64,000 nt of DNA from Vallitalea sp. (GTDB taxonomy: Bacteria > Bacillota > Clostridia > Lachnospirales > Vallitaleaceae): the NCBI GenBank assembly GCA_025210235.1, contig JAOASG010000071.1, forward strand, positions 1 through 64,000, read 5' to 3'. The notes below the pieces were generated by a model. It saw nothing but the letters and a program-made list of their open reading frames with translations. It ran no database searches and had not been told where the DNA came from. This document shows, in pieces, positions 52,634 through 61,802 of the stretch (positions within the stretch are counted from its first letter, which is position 1; every line of letters starts with the position of its first letter). The position numbers and the translations under genes were made by a program.

Positions 52634-53407
52634 ATGAATGTAAATGGAATTTCTTATTTATCAATAATTAGTTTAGGTATTTTGCTAATACCTGTAATTA
52701 TAATTAATGTGAAATTAAATATTAATATTAATAAGAAAATATTATATGCTATTGGTAGAATGGTGATACAACTTAGTTTGGTTGGTATTTTTCTTCAATA
52801 CATATTTGATACTAATAATCCTTTAATAAATATTGGGTACTTAGTATTAATGATATTAGTTGCTAGTTATTCAACAGTTAAGTCATGTAATCTAAATATA
52901 AAAAACTTTATTATACCATTATTTTTTGCTCTAATAATCCCCAATATATTCGTGTTGTTATTTTTTAATACTTTTGTTACAAGAATAGATAATCTTTTTA
53001 ATGCTCAGTATATGATTACTATAGGGGGAATGTTACTAGGGAACTGCCTTAGTGGAAATATTATTTGCATTAATAATTTCTATAAAACATTAAAACAGAA
53101 TCAAAATGAATATTTATATTCATTAAGTGTTAGCGGAAATAAAATAGAAGCATTAACGCCTTATTTTAGAAATGCAATTTTGGCTTCAGTAAATCCTACA
53201 ATTGCATCAATTGAGACAATAGGTTTAGTTGCTCTGCCTGGAATGATGACAGGACAGATTCTAGGAGGGGCAATACCATTTACTGCAATAAAATATCAAA
53301 TAGCAATTATGATAGCTATATTAATTACAAGATATTTTTGTAGTATTTTATCAATATTATTTACTAGTATTAGGGCTTTTGATGAATTTGATATATTAAA
53401 AATATAA
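52634..53407 (+). CDS. UPF0014/FetB-like ABC permease
   Basis: This 257-residue permease has seven TMs and the UPF0014 motifs GRMVIQLSLVGIFLQYIF, GGMLLGNCLSGN, and the C-terminal ASIETIGLVALPGMMTGQILGG. Together with the preceding ATPase it forms a FetAB-type transporter, probably for iron or another metal. It starts 4 bases after the ATPase stop. Confidence 0.9.
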   Translation: MNVNGISYLSIISLGILLIPVIIINVKLNININKKILYAIGRMVIQLSLVGIFLQYIFDTNNPLINIGYLVLMILVASYSTVKSCNLNIKNFIIPLFFALIIPNIFVLLFFNTFVTRIDNLFNAQYMITIGGMLLGNCLSGNIICINNFYKTLKQNQNEYLYSLSVSGNKIEALTPYFRNAILASVNPTIASIETIGLVALPGMMTGQILGGAIPFTAIKYQIAIMIAILITRYFCSILSILFTSIRAFDEFDILKI

Positions 53408-53413
53408 GATATA

Positions 53414-53459
53414 AAAATAGCTATAAAACCTTAATTGTAAGGACCTTATAGCTATTTCT
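53414..53459. terminator. Bidirectional terminator between fetB-like and cofE-like genes
   Basis: AAATAGCTATAA pairs with TTATAGCTATTT, enclosing a second stem CCTTA/TAAGG, between two converging genes. Confidence 0.85.
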
Positions 53460-53460
53460 A

Positions 53461-54177
53461 TTATTGTGCTTTTCTTTGTTGTACTTCATGGAATTTTCTA
53501 ATAATACCCATAGGGGTTTGTTCTTTAGATTGACCTAAAGGATTATCTTTAAGTATTTTACATAATAATTCTTTATCATAAGTATCATTATCGGATACTC
53601 CCAAAATATCTATTCCTAAATCATTGCAATCTATTATTGTTGCATTAATATTAAATTTATCTGATATTGTTTGGCATATCTTTTGAGGATTATTAGGTAT
53701 TAAAACAACATATTTATTATAAGGTGGTAATGTATTTTTACATGGACCATCAATTCCTCTTGCTTTTTCTCCTGCTACTTTATAGAATAAACCTCTTTTT
53801 CGAATTATTTTACCTAACATACTTACAAAACTTGCAAATAAAATTCTTGCAGTACCACATTCTCTAAAAGCCATTTCCATCGTTTCAGGCATACCTAAAC
53901 CGATGCCAGAAGGAGTTTTCATTACAAATTTAGATAAAAGAGTAGCTAATTTTCTAGGCTTGATATCTTTAATTGGAATAGCACGATTTTGTGTACAAGC
54001 TACCATTTTCTCTGAGATAAATAGCATATCTCCTTCTTCATAGTTTTTTGGCACATATTTTTGGATTACATCCATTAAATCATCTTCAGATGAAACAACA
54101 TGGGTTTTAATTGCAAATCTACTGTATTGTATATCTTCAATACTTACAATTTCTTGTTTTTTATTATTAATTTGCAT
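53461..54177 (-). CDS. CofE-like F420-0:glutamate ligase family protein
   Basis: This 238-residue protein has features of the CofE/F420 ligase fold: FAIKTHVVSSEDDLMDVIQKYV, EEGDMLFISEKMVACTQ, VAGEKARGIDGP and YVVLIPNNPQKICQTIS. CofE adds glutamate to F420 precursors in archaea and actinobacteria. No other F420 gene is seen here, so the substrate in this organism may be a different carboxylated compound. No good ribosome binding site is seen beyond AAAAAGG. Confidence 0.78.
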   Translation of the reverse strand: MQINNKKQEIVSIEDIQYSRFAIKTHVVSSEDDLMDVIQKYVPKNYEEGDMLFISEKMVACTQNRAIPIKDIKPRKLATLLSKFVMKTPSGIGLGMPETMEMAFRECGTARILFASFVSMLGKIIRKRGLFYKVAGEKARGIDGPCKNTLPPYNKYVVLIPNNPQKICQTISDKFNINATIIDCNDLGIDILGVSDNDTYDKELLCKILKDNPLGQSKEQTPMGIIRKFHEVQQRKAQ

Positions 54178-54254
54178 TTGTATTTTACCTTTTTTTTACT
54201 GATATTCATATAGGCATATGTTTATATCAATATTCCTTTCTCTAGTTTTTAAAT

Positions 54255-54395
54255 AAGTAATTGCAAAACTACATGTACCTACTATGTAATTCAAATTACA
54301 TTTAGTTGATTCTTTAATACAATAAATATATGTCCCATTAGTCTATACAATAGAACCTAAATATTGTAGGTAAAGATTAATATCAATGTTACTTA
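54255..54395. repeat. Degraded copy of the MITE-like palindrome
   Basis: The left end AAGTAATTGCAAAACTACAT, an inserted segment, then TTAGTTGATTCTTTAATACAA match the other copies. The right arm is recognisable only as ATATTGTAGGTAAAGATTA and a poor end. It lies in a gap of nearly 1 kb. Confidence 0.6.
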
Positions 54396-54408
54396 TTACA
54401 TTATAATA

Positions 54409-54448
54409 TAAAAAAATGATTAACTCAACTTTTTAGAAGAAGTTAATC
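54409..54448 (-). terminator. Intrinsic terminator of a minus-strand gene
   Basis: On the minus strand GATTAACT pairs with AGTTAATC and is followed by ATTTTTTT. The only candidate gene upstream on this strand is the decayed one at 54597-54804. Confidence 0.65.
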
Positions 54449-54596
54449 CTCTAATTCCTTATAAGTTTTAAAGGGATCTTATTAGCATTGTTGACATTTT
54501 TTTCTGTATTTAAAAGTTTTATGCGTTTATTCTATTAATAAATTATACTCTTAAGACCAAGTTCACCAAGTCAAAGATAAGTAGGTGAATATTAAA

Positions 54597-54804
54597 TTAA
54601 ATTATTATATTACAACTATTTAGAATATCTATAGTATTTATATCCTCAATAGTTAAGCAATTAAGGTGTATTTTTAGTTCTTTTCTATATCCTAAACCCA
54701 GTCTAATTTGATTACCTACTTTTTTTGCAAATTTAAGCACACCCCATATGACTTGAAACAATTAAATCTATTGGTTGTTTTGCATATTTACACTCTATAT
54801 TCAT
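54597..54804 (-). pseudogene. Small gene broken by a frameshift
   Basis: A strong ribosome binding site (AGGGGGTG) precedes an ATG at 54804, but the frame stops after 23 codons (MNIECKYAKQPIDLIV...). One base fewer in the GGGG run at the end of CATATGGGG restores a reading frame of about 68 codons, continuing FAKKVGNQIRLGLGYRKELK and ending at 54597. A terminator lies downstream. This looks like a recently inactivated gene or a sequencing error. No family recognised. Confidence 0.45.
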
Positions 54805-55159
54805 ACCAAACACCCCCTATATATTTAAGTTTTTTGGATAATTAGTCTTTTATAGATTAAAAATCATAATTATGTTTGCAGTTTGTAAAATATTTATTAA
54901 GTAGTGTTGGAGAAAAGGAGAAATTTAATAGAAAAAATATATTAAAAAAGTCTAATATGAACTTTTCAAAGGTATTGTGGTTGCTGACTTAATATTAAAC
55001 ATTATTTTATAACACTAAGGGATTGAAAAGAATTAATATAAGATTATAAATAGTACTTTTATTAGATATATATTTATGTTGATATATAATTTGAAGCAGG
55101 TTATAATATGAGTGTTATAAAAATATAGTTTTAATTCATATACATGAGGGAGAGAAAGA
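54805..55159. other. Gene-free leader region of the large lipoprotein gene
   Basis: No convincing ORF. It contains the promoter at 55079-55107 and, at about 54913-54925, a purine-rich GGAGAAAAGGAGA without a following ORF, which may be the remains of a gene start. Confidence 0.4.
55079..55107 (+). promoter_or_regulatory. Sigma-A promoter of the 998-residue lipoprotein gene
   Basis: TTGATA (55079-55084) and TATAAT (55102-55107) are 17 bases apart, about 50 bases before the start codon. Confidence 0.78.
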
Positions 55160-58156
55160 ATGAGACGATATCTATACTTAATAATAAGTATTGTATTATT
55201 AGTACTTACAATGTTTTTATTAACTAGTTGTGAAAATAAAAATATTAAACAGGAAAAAGGGAAAACGATAGATAACCCTATTAATATGAAAGAGAGTATT
55301 CCAGTTAACAATGTACAAGATAAAGAATTTGAAGTACAGGATGAAGTAGTTGAAAAAGACCAAGTAATTGCTGAAGATGAAAGTGATTCCGTAGAAAAAG
55401 AGGAGCATACAGGTTATGATAATTACTTAGTATTTCTTAATCATGGTAATAATAGACAATTATTTCTATATGTGTTGAATAAAGAAACTAAGGAATGTAA
55501 ACAGGTTTTTGACAAACCTATTGATAGTAAAATAGATTTTAGTAAATTAAAGAAAAAAAACTATTTTATATCATCTCATTCGTTATATCTGCTTGATGGA
55601 GATACTCTTGTAGTATCACTTATAAAAGATATGGATGAACAAGGAACATCCTATAATGTAGTTAAAGATTTAATTATTTATAACAAAGATAATAATGCTT
55701 ATATATATGATATAAACAAAGATAATGAAAAAGAGTTATTATTTAATAAAGAAAATATATCAGCCATGTATAAAAATGATTTTGTATATATTTATGCACA
55801 TAATCCTAATCAGGAAGTTTATAAAAAGTTCTATTATAAATACAGTTTGAAAACTGGCGAAATAGAAGAAATTTATAATGGACCAAATAATAACTTTGAA
55901 ATGCTAGGACTAATAAATAGTAATTTATACTTAGAAGAGAATTATTCACATGAACTATATTATTTAGATAATAATGAACTAATACAGTTAAAGGAATATG
56001 ATAATTCAACAATAACTAAAGATGATGAAGAGTTTACTAGTTCAACAGATCATTTATATAAAATAAATCGTGATTCTTATAGCATAAGTTCAGTTATAAA
56101 ACATTCAGAAAATATTTACATAGATGATTTTATGTTTGTACTAACACAAGATGGTAATATACTAAAATATAATATTGATACTTTGGAATTAGTTGATATT
56201 TTGTTTTGGTATAAAGACATGAATAATTTTAATAAGCAAGAAAACTACATAAAGATACAAGATGATAAGATGGCTTTTAAAAATATGCTGATGGAATACT
56301 ATACTAGAAATGAAGTTGACGGCACCAATATAGGTGATTTATATTATCATGGCTTTCAAGAATATAAGGCAAATTTTGCAAATCCATATAAAATAAAGAA
56401 TAATAAAACTTATTTAGAGTCAGAAATAAAAAGCATATTAGATGGTATTGGGGAAGAAGTAAAAGAATATGATTTTTCAGAGGATCGTATAGCTTATGTA
56501 AGAAGTAATGATAAAAAATTAGTTGTAATAGATAGAGATACTAATGATACTATATTTATAACAGACTATCAGGTTAGTAATGTCAAAGTTTATGGTGATA
56601 AAGTATATTATACAAGACACGATGAGGAATTTGGGTTTTACAATTACTATAATGGCGAGAGTCATTTATTAGATAAAATTATAGTATCTAATTATTGTGA
56701 AACAGATAAAAATATATATTATAATGATGCTTTTTTAAATAAGTCATGGATGATAGATAAAGAAACACTTAAAAAAGATCAGTTAAACAATAAAATTGAC
56801 TTTATGATAAGTGAAGGAGATACGCTGTATTTTACAGAACAAAAGCAATTATTGTATAAAAAAACTGATAAAGATAAGAAAAAACTTCTTAGTGTAATTC
56901 CGGCTGAGGGGTGGGGTACTGAGTATTTCTTTATGTATGATAATAATATATATGTTGGAAGTACAGCTGAGTGCTATACGCGGATTTTTAAGTTTAAAAA
57001 AGAATTTGAGAAGCCAAAAGAGACAATTTATGAAGATAATAAGTGTATTATATTCCCGGTATTTTTGACTGGGTATGAAGAATGCTCGGAGGCGGTTTTT
57101 GTATACGATAAATCAAATCAAACGATTAATGATATTATATACTATTATTGGACAGGCAATAAAACGGAAATTACAAATGACGCAGTTTATATTAGTGATG
57201 ATGCATTTGATTTTCCTAAAATACATCGAATTGATTTAAATTCACTTAAAACTAATGTGTTCTATGAATCTGAGTATGAACCAGAGGGACTTGGCATTTC
57301 TTTAGATTTTAATATAATAGGTGATGATTTAATAATTATACAAAATAATTCTGATTGGAGAACTGATTCAAGTACAGGTATGACATTGATGAAGTTATCT
57401 GATCCAAATGTAAAAAGAAATATTCAAGCGGATAAAATGCTATGTAAAATAGATAATTACATTTATTACAAAGATACCGATGCAAGCTTAAAGTATATTG
57501 ATTTTACTAATGGTTTTGAAGCAAATACCACTAATTTATTTAACTCTGTTACAGACTATATAGTAAGCTATGACAATTATGTGATTTTATCCAACGACAG
57601 AGAATTAATTAGCCTGAATGGTAATGATAATAGTATACAACATATATGTAATGATTTTAGGGCTTTTGTTAGGTTGGATGATGATGATATTTATTATGAA
57701 AATACAAACGAAGAGTTAGTTAAGCAAAATATATTATCACTTGAGAAGAAAATTATTGGTCAGGATTTTATGTCGCTTATTGATATTTTTAATGTGTATG
57801 GAGAAATAGTGATAATTTATAATGATAGAAATAATAGATTAGTTAGAGTAGATAAAGATACATCACTATTAATGGATAGTAGATATTATGATTATAAAAA
57901 TAAAAATAATAGGTTATTATTTACTACAGAAACAGAAGATTATAAACAAATAACGGATGTCATATATTGCTATGATGTAGTAGAGGATAATATGATTGAA
58001 ATTAAAAATGAGAAAGATATGACTAATGTTGATAATATAAACTATTATATGTCAGATGATAAAATAATATTAGAATATTTTAAGAAAAATGGAGAAAAAG
58101 AAGAGGTTAGTTACTCATTTGATGGAGAATTACTTGGTGACAATAGTATTCCTTAA
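55160..58156 (+). CDS. Very large lipoprotein, probable beta-propeller repeats
   Basis: The 998-residue protein has a lipoprotein signal peptide ending LLTSC (Cys24), a Lys/Glu/Asp-rich linker to about residue 85 and then some 900 residues of short beta-strand-like units rich in Tyr, Asn and Asp (for instance KVYGDKVYYTRHDEEFG and DTLYFTEQKQLLYKK). Spacing of these units suggests one or more beta-propellers, as in DUF5050-type proteins. The ribosome binding site is GGGAGAGAAAG. Neighbours give no hint of function; a surface binding or sensing role is plausible. Confidence 0.75.
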   Translation: MRRYLYLIISIVLLVLTMFLLTSCENKNIKQEKGKTIDNPINMKESIPVNNVQDKEFEVQDEVVEKDQVIAEDESDSVEKEEHTGYDNYLVFLNHGNNRQLFLYVLNKETKECKQVFDKPIDSKIDFSKLKKKNYFISSHSLYLLDGDTLVVSLIKDMDEQGTSYNVVKDLIIYNKDNNAYIYDINKDNEKELLFNKENISAMYKNDFVYIYAHNPNQEVYKKFYYKYSLKTGEIEEIYNGPNNNFEMLGLINSNLYLEENYSHELYYLDNNELIQLKEYDNSTITKDDEEFTSSTDHLYKINRDSYSISSVIKHSENIYIDDFMFVLTQDGNILKYNIDTLELVDILFWYKDMNNFNKQENYIKIQDDKMAFKNMLMEYYTRNEVDGTNIGDLYYHGFQEYKANFANPYKIKNNKTYLESEIKSILDGIGEEVKEYDFSEDRIAYVRSNDKKLVVIDRDTNDTIFITDYQVSNVKVYGDKVYYTRHDEEFGFYNYYNGESHLLDKIIVSNYCETDKNIYYNDAFLNKSWMIDKETLKKDQLNNKIDFMISEGDTLYFTEQKQLLYKKTDKDKKKLLSVIPAEGWGTEYFFMYDNNIYVGSTAECYTRIFKFKKEFEKPKETIYEDNKCIIFPVFLTGYEECSEAVFVYDKSNQTINDIIYYYWTGNKTEITNDAVYISDDAFDFPKIHRIDLNSLKTNVFYESEYEPEGLGISLDFNIIGDDLIIIQNNSDWRTDSSTGMTLMKLSDPNVKRNIQADKMLCKIDNYIYYKDTDASLKYIDFTNGFEANTTNLFNSVTDYIVSYDNYVILSNDRELISLNGNDNSIQHICNDFRAFVRLDDDDIYYENTNEELVKQNILSLEKKIIGQDFMSLIDIFNVYGEIVIIYNDRNNRLVRVDKDTSLLMDSRYYDYKNKNNRLLFTTETEDYKQITDVIYCYDVVEDNMIEIKNEKDMTNVDNINYYMSDDKIILEYFKKNGEKEEVSYSFDGELLGDNSIP

Positions 58157-58222
58157 TATATGATGGTTATTAGTGAGATGGAGTTAATGCAACCATAATA
58201 ATATTAAATTTAAAAAAACAAA

Positions 58223-58254
58223 AAACCCCTATAATTAACTATAGAGGTTTTTTG
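58223..58254 (+). terminator. Intrinsic terminator after the large lipoprotein gene
   Basis: AACCCCTATA pairs with TATAGAGGTT (one mismatch) around ATTAAC and ends in TTTTTT. Confidence 0.82.
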
Positions 58255-58333
58255 CTTAATGCAGTAAAAATGTATTATTTTCAAATATTTGTTTTAAAAT
58301 TAAGATATTAAATGATTTATATTTTGAGGTTAT

Positions 58334-59431
58334 CTACACATTAAACCTAAACAACATAACATCCCCATCTTTAACAACATAATCCTTACCTTCGACACCA
58401 ACTAACCCTTTTTCTTTTGCAGCAGTATAACTTCCTGCGTTCATAAGGTCTTCATACTTAACTACTTCGGCACGAATAAATCCTTTTTCAAAATCTGTAT
58501 GAATTTTTCCTGCTGCACCAGGGGCTTTTGTACCCTTTGTAATAGTCCAAGCACGTGTTTCTTTTTCACCTGCGGTTAGGAAACTGATTAAACCAAGTAA
58601 ACTATAGCTTGCTTTAATTAATTTTTCAAGACCTGCATCAGTAATGCCTAGATCTTCAAGGAACATTGCTCTTTCATCGTCATCAAGTTCGGATATTTCT
58701 TCTTCAATTTTTGCACATATTACAAAAGCTTCAGAATCCTCTTGTTTAGCAAAATCTCTAACTAGTTGAACATAAGTGTTGTCATTTCCATCATCTGCTA
58801 AATCATCTTCAGTAACATTAGTGGCGTAGATTACTGGTTTATATGTAAGAAGATTAAGAGATTCTACGAACTTAACTGTTTCGTCAGTATCAAATTCTAT
58901 ATTACGAGCGACATTACCATTTTCTAATTCTTCTTTTAATTTCTTTAATATATCAATTTCTTTTGCAAGGGATTTATCACCTTTAAGAGATTTTGTTGTT
59001 TTAGCAATTCTTCTATCTAATATTTCTATATCAGAAAAAATTAATTCCAAATTTATAGTTTCAATGTCTCTTATAGGATCGATAGAACCATCTACATGAA
59101 CTATGTTTGTATCTTCAAAGCATCGAACTACATGTACTATAGCATCAACTTCTCTAATATTTGATAAAAATTTATTTCCAAGTCCTTCTCCTTTGCTAGC
59201 ACCCTTTACAAGTCCTGCAATATCAACAAATTCAATAACTGCTGGGATCGTCTTTTTTGAATCATATAAATTAGTTAATTCATCAAGTCGTGGGTCCGGA
59301 ACTGTAACAATTCCTACATTAGGGTCAATTGTACAGAAAGGATAATTAGCAGATTCGGCACCAGCCTTAGTTAAAGAATTAAATAATGTACTCTTACCAA
59401 CGTTTGGTAATCCTACTATTCCTAATTTCAT
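58334..59431 (-). CDS. ychF: Redox-regulated ATPase/GTPase YchF
   Basis: This 365-residue Obg-family P-loop protein has G1 [15 protein letters not shown] at the extreme N-terminus, G3 [17 protein letters not shown], the altered G4 ATNVTEDD that favours ATP, and a C-terminal TGS domain ([20 protein letters not shown]). YchF/OLA1 proteins bind ribosomes and affect stress responses. The length is standard. Confidence 0.96.
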   Translation of the reverse strand: MKLGIVGLPNVGKSTLFNSLTKAGAESANYPFCTIDPNVGIVTVPDPRLDELTNLYDSKKTIPAVIEFVDIAGLVKGASKGEGLGNKFLSNIREVDAIVHVVRCFEDTNIVHVDGSIDPIRDIETINLELIFSDIEILDRRIAKTTKSLKGDKSLAKEIDILKKLKEELENGNVARNIEFDTDETVKFVESLNLLTYKPVIYATNVTEDDLADDGNDNTYVQLVRDFAKQEDSEAFVICAKIEEEISELDDDERAMFLEDLGITDAGLEKLIKASYSLLGLISFLTAGEKETRAWTITKGTKAPGAAGKIHTDFEKGFIRAEVVKYEDLMNAGSYTAAKEKGLVGVEGKDYVVKDGDVMLFRFNV

Positions 59432-59463
59432 GGTTGTTGTCTTCCTTCCTTATAAAATAAATA

Positions 59464-59488
59464 AAAACCTAGGTTTTTAACCTAGGAA
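59464..59488 (-). terminator. Intrinsic terminator of the 56-residue gene
   Basis: On the minus strand CCTAGGTT and AACCTAGG form a tight stem followed by TTTTTAT, between the small membrane gene and ychF. Confidence 0.82.
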
Positions 59489-59500
59489 GTTTATTATAAC

Positions 59501-59671
59501 TTATCTTCTTTTCATCGCTAGACCAATTAACCAACCTTGGATAAAACAAAAAATAGCAACAATAAGAGTTGTTTTTTTAATATCAAATTCCATTAAACTT
59601 TTTTCTTCAGATTGTTGTTTGCTGTTTTTTTCACCAACACGATGATGTACTCTTGCATGAGTTCTATTCAT
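59501..59671 (-). CDS. Small single-TM protein, unknown
   Basis: This 56-residue protein has a basic, His-containing N-terminus (MNRTHARVHHRVGEK) and one TM near the C-terminus (TLIVAIFCFIQGWLIGLAM). The start at 59671 is chosen because GGAGG lies within the five-codon upstream extension. A hairpin (59723-59748) lies in its probable leader. It has its own terminator. Confidence 0.6.
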   Translation of the reverse strand: MNRTHARVHHRVGEKNSKQQSEEKSLMEFDIKKTTLIVAIFCFIQGWLIGLAMKRR

Positions 59672-59689
59672 AATTAGTTCCTCCATTTC

Positions 59690-60083
59690 AAAAAAAATAT
59701 GTCATTTATTCAACTATCCAATAACCCTTAATAAACGGTATTAAAGGTTGGAAAGTTTAATCATTTATTAGTATAACACAATCCTACAAAATTAATCAAT
59801 TATAAATGTTAAATCAATACCCATTTTTTATCTTGTAGATAACCTTTATTAAATACATGCAGATGATTAAAGAGTGTTATATAACACATTAAGTTTTTCT
59901 TTTCGCAAATAAATTCTACTAATTTAAGTAAGTGAAATAGAAGGTCGCTTTTCTTATAAAAAATATTAATGGTTATATATGTACTAAAAAGGGTAGAAAA
60001 GTGCTTTGTGTAGTAGCATGCAATAAAAATTATGTCTTATTGTGTCACATTAATAAAAGTTATGATAAATGTAGGCGAAATGT
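59690..60083. other. Gene-free intergenic stretch
   Basis: About 390 bases between the divergent small membrane gene and lgt. Apart from the imperfect hairpin AACCCTTAATA/TATTAAAGGTT at 59723-59748 I see no gene, RNA or repeat. Confidence 0.4.
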
Positions 60084-60112
60084 TTGCATTTTATATTATT
60101 TTGCTATATTAT
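60084..60112 (+). promoter_or_regulatory. Sigma-A promoter of lgt
   Basis: TTGCAT (60084-60089) and TATTAT (60107-60112) with a 17-base spacer, about 35 bases before the lgt start codon. Confidence 0.72.
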
Positions 60113-60146
60113 ATGTTTAGTATAATTTTATTTTGGAGGAATGAAT

Positions 60147-61001
60147 ATGAATGTAGCACCAGACATAGTATTTCCAAACCTGGGTATAGAAATAAATAAT
60201 ATTAGTCCTGTAGCATTTTCAATTTTTGGATTACAAGTCTACTGGTATGGAATAATAATAGGGATTGGGATACTTGCAGGTTTATATGTAGCAATGCAAT
60301 TAGCAAAAAGATATGGAGTAGATGAAACCTTATATCCTGATTTTTTAGTTTACGCACTTATTATATCAGTAATATGTGCAAGATTATATTATGTGATATT
60401 TTCTTGGGATGAATATAAAGATAATCTATGGAAAATATTCAGATTCAGAGAAGGTGGACTTGCTATTTATGGAGCGGTAATCGGAGCAGTAATTACTCTA
60501 ATCATATTTTCAAAACGTAGGAAGGTTGATTTCTGGAAATTTGCAGATACAGCAGCTCCAGGATTAATACTTGGACAAGCAATTGGTAGATGGGGTAATT
60601 TTATTAACATGGAAGCCTTTGGAGGTTATACTGAAAATATTTTTGCTATGATGCTAAAAAGAAAAGAGGCTAAATACATTCCTATCCAATTACTAGATAA
60701 AATTAAAATGTATAATGGTGTGGAGTACATACAAGTACAGCCAACATTTTTATATGAATCTGTATGGAATATAGGCGTTTTAATTTTATTATTGGTATAT
60801 TTTAAAAGGAAAAAATTTGATGGTGAAATTTTTGCTTTATATTTATTTGGGTATGGATTAGGTAGGGTCTGGATTGAAGGACTAAGAACTGATCAATTAT
60901 TAATTGGAAGTACTAGTATTCCAGTATCACAATTACTAGCAGGAGTTCTTATAGTTGTATCTTTAATATTTATTATAATAAAGAGAAAGAAACTAAGATA
61001 G
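60147..61001 (+). CDS. lgt: Prolipoprotein diacylglyceryl transferase Lgt
   Basis: This 284-residue membrane enzyme has about seven TMs and the Lgt signature GQAIGRWGNFINMEAFGG, preceded by FREGGLAIYGAVIGA and followed by QPTFLYESVWN. It transfers diacylglycerol from phosphatidylglycerol to the lipobox cysteine of prolipoproteins; several such lipoproteins are encoded in this window. The start at 60147 suits GGAGG; ATG 60141 is too close. It follows its own promoter. Confidence 0.95.
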   Translation: MNVAPDIVFPNLGIEINNISPVAFSIFGLQVYWYGIIIGIGILAGLYVAMQLAKRYGVDETLYPDFLVYALIISVICARLYYVIFSWDEYKDNLWKIFRFREGGLAIYGAVIGAVITLIIFSKRRKVDFWKFADTAAPGLILGQAIGRWGNFINMEAFGGYTENIFAMMLKRKEAKYIPIQLLDKIKMYNGVEYIQVQPTFLYESVWNIGVLILLLVYFKRKKFDGEIFALYLFGYGLGRVWIEGLRTDQLLIGSTSIPVSQLLAGVLIVVSLIFIIIKRKKLR

Positions 61002-61057
61002 TAAATTAAAACAATAAATATTAAGATTAATTAAAGCTAAGCTAAGGGGAATGGGAA

Positions 61058-61246
61058 ATGTTCAATTGTAAAATCGAGAAGCTAAGGGAAATTCTTGATG
61101 AAATGATTGCTTGTGAAGCAGATCAAGACGAAATTTATAAAGTTAGTGTAGAACTTGACAAATTAATTGAAAATTATTACGTTAATGCAAATGTAACAGA
61201 TAAACATTGTGGTTATATTAAGATTAATCCACAAAAAGTAATATAG
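61058..61246 (+). CDS. Spo0E-like aspartyl-phosphate phosphatase
   Basis: This 62-residue protein is of Spo0E-family size. It has two helices and the family signature S-x-x-L-D in VSVELDKLIENYY. Such proteins dephosphorylate Spo0A and delay sporulation. AGGGGAA precedes the ATG. It has an extra cysteine-containing C-terminal tail beyond the signature. It sits after lgt and before the division cluster. Confidence 0.85.
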   Translation: MFNCKIEKLREILDEMIACEADQDEIYKVSVELDKLIENYYVNANVTDKHCGYIKINPQKVI

Positions 61247-61254
61247 TATGACTT

Positions 61255-61300
61255 TCAATGCAAGATATTGTGATTAATAATTTTTTCTATTTTGCATTGA
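61255..61300. repeat. Perfect 9-base inverted repeat after the Spo0E-like gene
   Basis: TCAATGCAA and TTGCATTGA are exact complements separated by 28 bases, directly after the stop codon. No T-run follows, so a transcript-end or processing structure is possible but not a typical terminator. Confidence 0.5.
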
Positions 61301-61638
61301 GATTCAACTTATTAATTAAGTAATTTCTCAATATGCAAGATTTAGAATATTGATATTAATTATACAGAAATTATAATTAAATATGAAATTAGAAAAATTT
61401 TGATTAAAAAATGTATTATTACAAAAAAGTTGTTATATAGGAAAAAATGCTTATTATTAGTTAATGATGTAAGAATTAATTACCATAGTGTTATTGCAAA
61501 ATAGTCTCAAACAATTAACTGTATAATATTGACAAAAACAATATGTATTATATGTTGAAATCTACTAAAAAATGGATTGTTATGTAAATATATTATTTTT
61601 GCAATTGGGTATAATGTATAAAATGTAAATACTTATTG
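61301..61638. other. Gene-free intergenic stretch before the mra cluster
   Basis: About 340 extremely A+T-rich bases with no convincing ORF, RNA or repeat. It ends at the terminator at 61639. Confidence 0.4.
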
Positions 61639-61681
61639 CTTAATAACAGATTTGAAAATATTAAATCTGTTATTTTTTTTT
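61639..61681 (+). terminator. Intrinsic terminator upstream of mraZ
   Basis: AATAACAGATTT pairs with AAATCTGTTATT and runs into a T-tract of nine. It isolates the division cluster from upstream transcription. Confidence 0.88.
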
Positions 61682-61691
61682 GTCTAAATAC

Positions 61692-61720
61692 TTGAAAAAC
61701 TCTTTCAAATGTAATATTAT
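61692..61720 (+). promoter_or_regulatory. Sigma-A promoter of the mraZ division cluster
   Basis: TTGAAA (61692-61697) and TATTAT (61715-61720) are separated by 17 bases, so transcription should start near 61727, just before the repeat operators. Confidence 0.75.
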
Positions 61721-61727
61721 ATGAATA

Positions 61728-61767
61728 AAGGTGGTAAAAAGTGGTGCTGAGTGGTAGAAAGTGGATG
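61728..61767 (+). promoter_or_regulatory. Probable MraZ operator: four 10-bp direct repeats
   Basis: GTGGT occurs at 61731, 61741 and 61751 and GTGGA at 61761, exactly one helical turn apart; the units fit AAAGTGGTNN. MraZ is known to bind short direct repeats near its own promoter in other bacteria. The position at the transcription start suggests autorepression. Confidence 0.82.
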
Positions 61768-61802
61768 GTAGTAAAACATATAAAAATGTAGGTGATTTTA
61801 TT

